Source of the DNA: Paralichthys olivaceus
Lineage: Eukaryota > Chordata > Actinopteri > Pleuronectiformes > Paralichthyidae
NCBI RefSeq assembly: GCF_024713975.1
Contig: NC_091116.1
Coordinates: 5,294,463 to 5,358,462, forward strand
Direction of reading: 5' to 3'
Length of the DNA: 64,000 bases
Below the pieces are notes generated by a model. The model saw only the letters and a program-made list of their open reading frames with translations. It ran no database searches and had not been told where the DNA came from. The first letter of the stretch is position 1. Each line of letters begins with the position of its first letter. The position numbers were made by a program, and so were the translations under genes. Shown here in pieces: positions 43,801 through 53,800 of this stretch.

Positions 43801-45849
43801 TGTGAAAATCGCTGCTAATGATTGACAATGACTGCTTTATTTAAAGGTAACAAATGGTGCGAGAAACCTGAGGTGAGAAACTGAAAACCCTGACTGAGGA
43901 AGAGGCACTCAAAGAAAAGTGTTAATTATTAAGAATTTAAACATGAGGAGTGTGTGGGTGGAGTTTGATCTGATTTGAATCAGCCAAAAAACACAAGCTC
44001 ACAAAGCGACGCCACATTATGATTCATGTGCTGCTAGACTCAGGGATTTTAAACTGTGTGTGTTTGTGATGTATATTTAACACCTGCTCTGTCCTCCAGG
44101 GTCGTCAGTTCTGCATCTCACATGAGGATTTTCAAAGTTTGGTTCTGCCTCACCTCAGCGACCAGGACACTGTTCTTCTCCTCTACACACACTCTGGTGA
44201 GACAACGTTTCTGTTCATGTTCGATTCGGTCCAGAGTTAAAAAAAAACCAAGAGCAGGTGTGTTTACGGCTCCTCTCCACAGACGATGTCACCGACGTGG
44301 TGAAAGTGGCAGGAACGGTGAGAGGAAGGACGTCCAACCTCCACGCTGTTTATCATCAGACTGATGGAGACACTGCTGCTGCTGGACAACAAGTATCTGG
44401 CTGTCTGTCTGTCTGTCCACTCATCCATCCATCACTCGGTCAGTCTGTCCGTCCATCGAATACTCTCCATTGTGTTTTGCAGGATCACATCAATAAGCTG
44501 TGTTCATCGACTCTGAAAATCACTTGGCCGTCATCTGCCTCTGCCAGCTTAGTTCACATGGTACAGCACACACACACACACACACATATGGGGACACACA
44601 CACAGGGACACACACGCACAGACATACACACACCCTCATTGGTTCACTGACTCACTGGAGCATGCTAAATAACTGTTTTGCCTCATTTACTCTCGTTTTC
44701 TTTGGCTTCCACCCTCCAGCTTTTGCCGAGCCTCAAAGAGAGAGCACACACAGGACAGAGGGACTGTCCCCTAAATGCTAAAACACAGATTTAGTCTTTA
44801 TTGACTCTTATTCCTCATGTTCTCAACATCTTTATATTTTACTCACAAACTAAATTCCCCCTCTCTCTCTCAGCAGTGGGAGCTGTCCACTAAGCTGGTG
44901 CTGAACGCTGTGAGCACTGGAGCTCACATCTTAAAGGGGAAGATTTACCAGAACTACATGATTGACGTGCAGGTCACCAACAGCAAACTGTACCGCAGAG
45001 CCATGCGTTTACTCCAGGTATGGAGATCTACACCCTTAAAACCACATTAAGTCACTTATTTACATTAAACCAGCAGCTTCAAAATGACTTCAGCAGTTAC
45101 ATTCTCCTGTGAGAAGTTCAAGAAGCTTTAACTGCCAGAATCAGGTCGAGCAAATTCAAGATTTATGATATTCAGCCAGGAAACTTTTAAAATATCAAGA
45201 ATTCTCAACAGAGTTTGGTGGATTTGTTACAGCTGCAGCCCTTCTTGGTCAGGAAGCAGGGGATCATGGGTAATATCCACCATTCAGTCGTGGCTCAGTC
45301 CAGTGAGTGGGATAGAATCACTCACCACATGCAGCTGCAGAGGGCGCTGTTGGTCAGTAAAAGCTACATAGTGTGGCTTTAAGCATAGCAGCTGAAGACC
45401 CACCTATTTTATTTATTACTTTATACCTCTTCTTAGGTTTATCACTGTTGTGTAAACGTCTGAGTCTGATGATTGTGGATCTGGATTTAAAACTCTCCCA
45501 CCCTGGTCTTCTAGAAACTGTCTGGTCGTCCTGAGTCCCATTGTGAGGAATTCCTCTTGAAGGCGATCTACCGAGCTGACGAGCTGACAGTGGACATCAC
45601 ATCGTCTGACATCACCACTCGAACACACGCTGCCAGAGACAGAACCACGGTGAGGAGGTGGGAAGATGATGGAGGAAGAGGAAGGTGGAGGAGGATGTAT
45701 GCATTATATTTTCTGCTGTGTGTGTGTGTGTACAGGTAGTCCCCCTGGCTTTGGTCTGCCTGCTGACTGGCTGCTCTGTCTTGGAGGCCGAGTCTCGTTT
45801 GGAACAGCAGCCAATCATAAGGGAAGCGGTGGAGGCGTGTCTCGCATGA
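39396..45849 (+). CDS. gckr: Glucokinase regulatory protein
   Basis: Nineteen coding exons: 39396-39446, 39694-39843, 40002-40070, 40159-40227, 40408-40481, 40684-40750, 40859-40912, 41004-41098, 41199-41304, 41449-41567, 42212-42310, 42449-42546, 42649-42725, 44100-44196, 44283-44392, 44483-44560, 44874-45017, 45515-45649, 45736-45849. All borders are GT-AG and the frame is continuous, giving 601 aa (human 625). Exon 1 codes 17 residues ending DWE, aligned with KWE of human; it is the least certain. Two SIS (sugar isomerase) domains follow, about residues 80-285 and 310-500, with VVLSGCGTSGRLAFLMA, GISCGLSAPFVAGQ and the fructose-phosphate loop SGSSRMKGGSATK (about 250-262), then a helical lid domain. 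GCKR binds glucokinase in hepatocyte nuclei; fructose 6-phosphate strengthens and fructose 1-phosphate weakens the inhibition. It sits head-to-head with xkr6 and tail-to-tail with rp1l1. Confidence 0.95.
40764..40804 (+). repeat. (TG)n microsatellite next to a weak gckr donor
   Basis: A TG run of about 20 units begins 13 bases after the exon 6 donor, which is GTCAGG and not the usual GTRAGT. GU repeats in introns bind proteins such as TDP-43 and CELF. Confidence 0.9.
42726..44099 (+). other. gckr: gckr intron 13, no internal feature seen
   Basis: The largest gckr intron (1.37 kb) in a gene whose other introns are mostly under 600 bases. No exon-like or gene-like sequence was recognised inside it. 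Confidence 0.7.
44400..44465 (+). repeat. Tetranucleotide-like CTGT/CCAT repeat in gckr intron 15
   Basis: CTGTCTGTCTGTCTGTCC passes into CATCCATCC and a degenerate CTGTCCGTCC stretch. It lies between gckr exons 15 and 16. A CA run follows at about 44568-44590. Confidence 0.75.
45215..45385. repeat. Probable small dispersed element in gckr intron 17
   Basis: The wording GCAGAGGGCGCTGTTGGTCA followed by AGCTACATAGTGTGGCTTTA resembles a short element frequent in percomorph genomes. The ends are not defined and no second copy is seen in this window. Confidence 0.3.
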
Positions 45850-46222
45850 TTGACATCGTCCTCACACACATACAGTACATTCACTTGTTGAGCAAATCCT
45901 CTATTCCCCCTGTACAGAAGGTCAGAGGTCAACTTTAATGTCTCAGATACTCAGATCTGCTGCAACAGTTTGAATCCCATCGCCTCCTAAATGTAAAACC
46001 ATGATATAACACTAAGGGGCAGAGTTGCACACTTTAACCTGCATAACCAGTACACAAAGTACTGCTAGTTTGTAGTGTACTTACAACAGAGAGTGTGGAA
46101 ATTCATCAGAGTATACGGTGCATGCAGTAAAATTGGGAAATTACAGTAATACCGTAAATAAGTATCTGTATGTTCTTCTGATTACTTCAACTACTGGATG
46201 ATGATACTCTTCAAAAAGCTGA

Positions 46223-46228
46223 AATAAA
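46223..46228 (+). terminator. gckr: Candidate gckr polyadenylation signal
   Basis: AATAAA on the plus strand about 375 bases past the gckr stop codon. A second AATAAA is near 46559. Either would leave a short 3' untranslated region, facing that of rp1l1. Confidence 0.45.
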
Positions 46229-46742
46229 CACACTACATAACATCACTTGAATTACGTTCAAAGGTTCCTGTGGTTTTCTGGAGGTACAGGCTTTACCGCG
46301 TGATGTAAGTCAACCTCAATCCCTCCGTGGCTCAACACACACACACACACGCACGCGCACTCACAGGTACAGGGATTAGTGTGACGTGTGAGTGTATCTT
46401 GAGAGCTGTTGAGCAGCTTTGCAAACACATTTGGAGCAGAGCCGAGCACAGTGGGGGGGCACAGAGCACAGGAAGCTCAGGACAGGCAAGTCGACATCAG
46501 ACCCGGATCAGAAAGCTTGAGCACGTAATTCTCTATATGAACATGCCTGAAATACTTCAATAAAACGAGGTCTGTCCCTGAGATTTCAGACAAGACAGAA
46601 GAAAGAGGTGAATAGAGTCAGATATTATATTTAAAACACCTCTTATCAGAATCAGTGTTAAAATTCTGGATAGTCTCCTGCCAAGGGACAGAAAATAGTT
46701 CTGAAGTAGAAGGTCAATTAACAAACACGTCATTTCATCAAC

Positions 46743-46752
46743 TTTATTTATT
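46743..46752 (-). terminator. rp1l1: Candidate rp1l1 polyadenylation signals
   Basis: TTTATTTATT on the plus strand gives two overlapping AATAAA copies on the minus strand, about 1.15 kb past the rp1l1 stop. The stretch 46753-47895 would be the 3' untranslated region; I see no other gene in it. Confidence 0.4.
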
Positions 46753-47895
46753 GATTTGCTCTATAGGTACATGATGTTCACTTGGTGATGTCACAGATTG
46801 ATGGACAGTCAATCGGACCAATAGCAGCATAGGCACACCCACACACATCCTCTCGGTACAGCCCACTCAGCTCGGTTTGGGTTAAATGAGAGAAAATTGC
46901 TCTGTAGAATATTTTCCAGCATTTTAAAGAGCAGCTTTGATCCATTCCAGCATCTTTTTACAGGCTCTGGGATTCTGCTTGACTAACGGCGGAGATGTCA
47001 GGAAACAAAAGACGGCCAATTAGGCGTGATCTCCCCCTGTGTTTCTGTCAATCTGCCCTCAGATAACCATGGATACAGTAAGGCCTCAGTGACACGCTTC
47101 ACGCTGTTGTTCCACATGGCTGGTCATACAAACCCTGAATCTGAATCTACAGCATGCAACACACAACCTAAGGATGGTTTACGTCAAACTCAATTCACAC
47201 TGCTGGATGTATTTCTGTGTGTCAGAATCACAAACATATGCTCAGTGTCACTTTGTGCAAGCTTTACATTCCTGGGAAATGTAGGATAAATGTGCACAGT
47301 TATTTCTCTCTATGTAAATATAATGAGGTACACTTGCTGAAAGTATTTACACAAGGATCTTTTTTAAGATTAATACGATAAAGTAACTAGAAACTGACGG
47401 ATTTCATAAAGTCATTTACAGGAATAGTTCAGCATCAAAATATGAGTCATATCGTTAAACTAAAGTAACAGCTTGGAGCATCATGGCTGCTCAAACCCCT
47501 GAGATTCCAGCATCGACTTAATGGGACAAGACAAAGATAAAAGTTAACGAATACACAACCAACGATCAATACAGATGTTCTGTCAAACTACTGAATCAAA
47601 CATTATCTCTGAGGTACTTGGTTTTATAATGGTTATATGATTTGATTTAAAGAGTTCACATAATATTGTACACCCATACGTGTCAAAAAAAAACATTCTT
47701 TCAAAAATATACCTTATCTTACAGTACAGTAATACAGAGAATACACACAGTTACCTTCTGCATGTACAAATATAACTACAATGGATCTGGAGTGATAAAG
47801 TGCTTCAAGTGTTTGTTTGTTGTTACATTTTTTTAACCTCGGCTACATAATCAGTGCAAGGGTTTCTGGGAGTCTTTACGTCATAATGTTGGTTA

Positions 47896-50800
47896 CTATT
47901 CATCCAGCTCCATATCGCTCTCTTTCGGTTTGCGACGTTTGATCCTAGCCGGCGACCGGCTCCTATTTGAGCTCGCACCACCACCGGTGGACACACTGAC
48001 GACCATCTTGGGCACTTCTATGGTGCATAGGGGTGGTGAGTCCGTGTGGATGTCCTCCAAGGAGCCGGGCTGGGACTCCACAGACGTCCTGGTGAACTGA
48101 TGGAGGAGAGCACCCTCCTCCTTTTTGTTGCCTTTTACTTCCTCCTCCTCCTCCCCTTGCTCGGGCTTGAACTCCTCCACAGCATCATCCCCGACCTCTT
48201 CCTCATCTCCGTCTCCTCCTCCCGCCTCTTTCTCTTCCTCGTCACCAGTGGTTCCAGCAACAAGTTCATCCGCACTGGTGTCACTTGGGCTTTTTTTCTC
48301 CGTGTCTGAGTCTTCAGCATCGGCCTCCTCTCCCTCAGTCACCCCCTGGTCCTGAGGGTTCAACAGAACAGTACATTTGGAACTTGAAAATGTTTTTCAG
48401 ACATTTGCTGACTGAGAATAAGATGGGACGTCCATCAGTGCTGCTGCCGAAGAAAACAGATTTGCTCAGTCTGTCTAATTGGATAGATGGATTATCTTTT
48501 CCCACAGGCTTAGAATTAGCGGTGAGGCTGCAGTGGGTCAGGTTCCTCTTTAAGGTCCCGCAGACTTTAACCCTGCAGTCATGTTCTCTGTGGTGTTTTT
48601 AAATAGGTGCTGCTCAGTCTGCTCGACATGTGTCAGTACATTCTTAAGCAGGAACAGCTATTTACAGTTTGTCCCCCAATGAATCTGTTCAAAAATGACT
48701 TCTGGTCAACAGCTTCCCTAATTTCACAGGTGCCATTTTGAGGCTGAGGTTTTTGTTTTACAATCAAATGTCTATTGGATTGCCATAAAATTAAGAGAAT
48801 GATCCATGTATCCCATATAAATTATAATAACATTGGTGATTCCCTTAACTTTTCACTGAGCACCATCACAATTTCAATGTATTGAATGTTTATGACCAAA
48901 TACCTGCCGAACTAATGACGTTCCCATGAGTCTCGGCTGCTAAATAGAAAATGCTATGTTTTCAGTTTTCTCTCGTCTTTTACTGGATTTACCTGTGGGG
49001 AGGGTCCTTCCGGCTCCTCACTTTCTCCTCCTTCTCTCTCTTCATGTGACTCCACCTCTCCGCTGCCATCTTCCCCGTCATCTTCATCCTCTGCCGATTC
49101 AATCTTCTCAGCGTTTTCATCGTCTGCCTCCTCTTCTCCACTTTCCTTTCCTGTTGTTTCCTCTTCCTCAGGCTTAGAATCAGACGCCTCACACTCCTCC
49201 TCTTCCTCCTCACCATTTTCAGTGGTCTCTCCTTTACCTATTGATACTTCTTTAACAGTCTCCATGTCGCTCTCCTCCTCCCCAGTTCCTGTCTCGTCCT
49301 CATTGTCCCCCTCATCATCTGCCGCCTCATCTTCACCTGTGTTGTCACTAGTTCCCTCAGCCTCCTCTTCCTCTTCTGCCTTTTCACTCTCCTCCTCCTC
49401 TCCTGTTCCCTCACCTTCTTTCTCTCCCTCTTCCTGTTCCTCACCACCTTCACAATTTTCCTCCTTTTCTATCTTCTCCTCTTCTTCTGTCTGATCCTCA
49501 TCTTCTTCCTCATCCTCCTCTGGGATCATCTCGTCTAAAACAACCTCAGCTTTAATGTCCTCTTTTGTTTCCTCCTCCTCCTCCTCCTCTTCTTCCTCCT
49601 GCAATACCTCCAAATTCCTCCCCTCCTCTTCCTTTACCACTCCGTCACTTTCCACGTCTGCAGACTGGAGCACGGCTGCAGGCGCAGGCGCAGGCGCAGG
49701 CTCTGGGCTTTTCTTCAGCTGAAGTATCTTCAGGAGGTCAAACTCCATCATCACTGGGGCTTCGGCTGCCATTGGGTCCGCTTTGAGAGGCCGGGCGGCC
49801 ATCTTCTTGCGGACACAAGCATCGCAGGGGCAGTACTCATCATCACTTCGCTGGTCACTGAAATCACCTGTCGTCTCCCCATCACTGAGAGAGTCAGTGG
49901 TTTTCACAGATTGGTTCTTCATGACCTGAAAAAACACGAAACATCATCTTTCTGCACTCAAGCAGCAGCATATTATTAGAAGTAAAGAATATTTGTTGTT
50001 ACCTTTAACATTCGACGCCTCTTGTCCGTCATGGTGGACTCCCTGGAGAGGTTCGCTCCTTGGGGCGGCCGGGGCGACCTCCCCACTCTGCCAGCTCGAC
50101 TCTTAATCTTCCTTATCTCGCGCTCGATGCTGCTCTGGATGCGCCGACTCACCTCGTCCCTGAGCTCAGAGATCATCGTGTCCAGGATGAGGCTGTCGTC
50201 CAGGTCCCAGCGAACTTTAAACTCTGCCATAGCGTTGATGTAGTGGTTTATAAACTGTTTCTCCAGCTTCTTCAGAAGGTGCAGAACCCAAACTGGATCA
50301 GGCTCTTGGGATAGTTTTTTGGACAGAGGTGCTCGCAGGACAGTAGAGGGTGTCTCTGAACTGGTGTCGTCCACCGTGTCCTGCTCGTTATCGGTGGGGG
50401 ATTTGGAGCCGTCGTTGGCAGAGCTCTTGTCTGAGGATGATGGGTTCTCTGTGGCTTTCGGGCTGTCCAGACTTGGAGGGAGGGTACTTTGTTCTTCACT
50501 CTGCACCTGCTCCTCTTGTAAAGATTCAATCGCCTTTGGGGGTGTTTCATGTCCGTCTTTATTGCCATTCTCCTTTCCCGACCCACCGGAGCCACTGCTC
50601 ATACCGACCCCAGATGAGGACCTCGGTGGAGTCACCTGCTCTGTGCCGATGTCCTTGCCCTTCTTGACCTCAGTCTCACTGGGTCCAGTGAGCCAGAGCG
50701 ACTGGAGAATGGTCATGATCTCTTCATACTGCTGGTTAGGGTTTTTCTGCTGGTCAGAACCAGGGCTCAGTGCCGGCTGGATGAGCTGGAGCTGGGCCAA

Positions 50801-53800
50801 ACAGTCCAAGAACCCTCTGGCTGATGTGCTCAGTCGACGGCCGTAAACTGGAGACACCTACAGAAGAGAGCAAATAAACCAATTAACTACATGTTAAATT
50901 ATCTGTTTTAAAATGTTTATAATCAGAAGTTTAAACTGCGCTCGTGTTTACATTTGTACAACAGGTCGGCCTGTTCCTGAAACTTAAAGCTTATTTGAAT
51001 TAAAAGGTTAATAATTTCATCTAAAAGACATGAACCTGAAGATTATAACATAAAATAGAACTACAGAATGACATGATAATCCTTTAAATACCTCTGGCAT
51101 ACTTCGGCATCGACCCAGAGAAGAACTCAGAAGAACTTTCATCACAGCCACAGACGGATGCAAGTTCCTGGGCAGTGAGTCAGCACTCAGCAGCCGAGCG
51201 GGACAAGACGTCGCTGTTGCATCACCTGGAGCTGGATCCGAACTCTCCTCCTCCTCTGCTGTGTCACATTTAGCTTCTCCCTCTTTCTCTGCTCCATCTT
51301 CAGCCTCACGTTTCTCCTCCTCCTCCACTTTATCATCGTCAAGAGTCTCCTCCACCTGCGCCACCTCCTCTCCAGGTTTCTCTTCCGCCTCCTGCTCACC
51401 CTCTTCCAACTCGTCGCCCAGTGCCAGCATGCTGCTGTTGGCAGGAATGCTCCGCAGCCAGTCGTTTACAACCTGATTAGGGGAAGCGTTGGGCAGACAG
51501 GCGGGTGTGAGCTCTGGCTTTTTATCCTTCTGGTTTCTTTTTGTCTGACTTCTTGCACTTTTCTCTCCCCCTGTTCTGTCACTAGTTTTGCTGGCCTTTG
51601 AGTCCCGGCTGTGCGGACGTGCAGCCATGGTTTCCTTCAGCAGGTCGGCAGCAGACAGAGAGTGAGACAGAGTGTTTTCACTCTCCACTTTGCTGCCTGG
51701 TCTGGAGTTATGCAGGGGACAGGGACCATCGCCACAGTTGCTTCCTGCTTTAGAGTCGGACTCATGGGCTTTGACTGATTTGACTGAATCTTCTTTACTT
51801 CGCTTCGAGGCTTTTGTTTTCGACCCGGATTGAGCCGAAGCTGCAGATTCAGGCCTGAGGCAACACGGACTCTTGGAGTGAACCCTGGCTGCAACATCTT
51901 CTGGCTCTTTGACCTCACTGATGTTTCCAGTGTCATTACTTGCTGAATCTCCAACAGGGGTTTTTGCTACATTGGCACTTGCAGGGGATTTAGTCCGAAC
52001 TTTAGCACTTGTTGATGACATTGAAGACGAGGTTCTTTTGTTGTGGGCGTCCAGATTTCTAGTTTTTGAATCACTTTCTGGGTCATTTCCTGCTTGTTGC
52101 TCTGTCACTTTGGTGCTACAGCTACACGAGGACTTGTGGGATCTGCTGCTTTTGGCTGAAATTGCACTGGCTGCTCTTTCTGCTTTTTGCCCTACACCTT
52201 CTTCTTCATCCTTACCATCCCCCCCTCCTGGAGTTTCTATCGTGGGGATATCGACTGCAGGAGGATTGTGAGACAAAGTGCTTTTATTCTCGGACCCTCT
52301 TCCTTCTACATCTTTCTTTGCAGCAGACCCCCTCTGGGTTTTAGGGTCCTCAGATGCTGCTGTCTTCCCTCGGCCCTTACGCTCAGTGTTTGTGCAAAAT
52401 GAAACATTGGACTTCCCACTATCTGAGTCGGCTGTTTCTTCGTCTTCTGGCAACCAAAGAGAGACTGACCCTGATGAGCATCGACTCGACAGTTGCTCGG
52501 TGCCTCCTGAATCCCTCCTCTGTCTTTTGGAAGAGGATGATAAGATGCTCGCAGCCTGTTCAGTAGCCTCTTCATTATTTTCCTCTTTCTTATCCTCCCC
52601 TGAAGCTGCTCCACAGCGACATTTGGACCTGCCAGATTTAGCAGAGGTTGCAGAGCGAACTGACAAAGCACTCTGTCCTCTTGTCTCACCCAAACCTGGA
52701 CCAGGCACCAGCTGTTGTGCAGAGGATTGAGGACTGCAGGGTGCAGCTGGAGCTTTGGGTGTGGTTCCATTATGATTGGATGAAACATTAGATTTTACAG
52801 ACTTAGCTGATGCAGCGCTTGGTGCTCTCTCTGTCATCTCATTTCCTTCTTCCTCAACCTCCTCTGGTTTGTTGATGGTAACAGCATTTGGACCTGGTGA
52901 TGACGATTTGACTTTGGACCGCACTGACGATTTTGACTTGACAGACATGGCACTGGCAACCCGCTCTTCGATTTCAGTTTGCTGCTCCTCTCCATTTGGA
53001 GAAGGTGCAAAGCACCTGGACTTCTTGGACTTTCCCGACAAAGCACTAGGGCTTCTGTCCACGTCTGTCTTTGAATAGTGAGACTTCACAGATGAAGCTG
53101 ATTTACCAGATAAAACACTGGCAGTCCGCTCCTTAGCATTTTCACCATCTCCTGTATTCTCATTGGACATTTTGGATCTATGAGACATTGTGGACCAGGC
53201 ACTGGCTGCTCTTTCTGTTTCTTCCTCTACCATCTGACCTTCTTTCTCCTCTGCCTCCTCTTCTACCTTTGAGCTCAGAGATGCCTCAGTTACATTTTCA
53301 TCACAGTTAGACTTACCTGACTTCAAGGACTTTACAGACACATTTGTTGATTTGACTGATCTGGCAGACGTTTGACTTGCTGCTCTCTCCTCTCCCGCTT
53401 CCGACCTGGGTGAAAGTGACCTCTCTGAAGCTTTGGTGGACTTATGGGAATTTTTAGACTTGACTGAGCGATTAGACTTGGCTGACATGGCACTCGCTGC
53501 TCTATTTTGCACGTCTGTTCCTTCTTCCTGTCTTGCTGCTTCCTCAGCACCTGGAGATTTAACTTTTGCACAGTGACTGCAAGCGGACCTGTGAGAGGCG
53601 CTCGACTTTGCTGTAACATTTGATTTCGCTGACAGGGCACTATCGGGTCTTTCAGAAAGGCTACTGGAAGATATTTTGTTTCTGTCATCCTCTTCGATGG
53701 CTGTGTTGTCAGTTGGGGAGGCAGTGTTAGTTTTTAATGAACAGTTGGACTTGTGAGATTTGACTGACAAGGAGCTGATTGCTCTCTCGGCATTTTCTCC

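Noticed and set aside
50319-50846. 175-codon plus-strand open frame
   Set aside because: Antisense to rp1l1 exon 5, whose minus-strand reading matches RP1L1 clearly.
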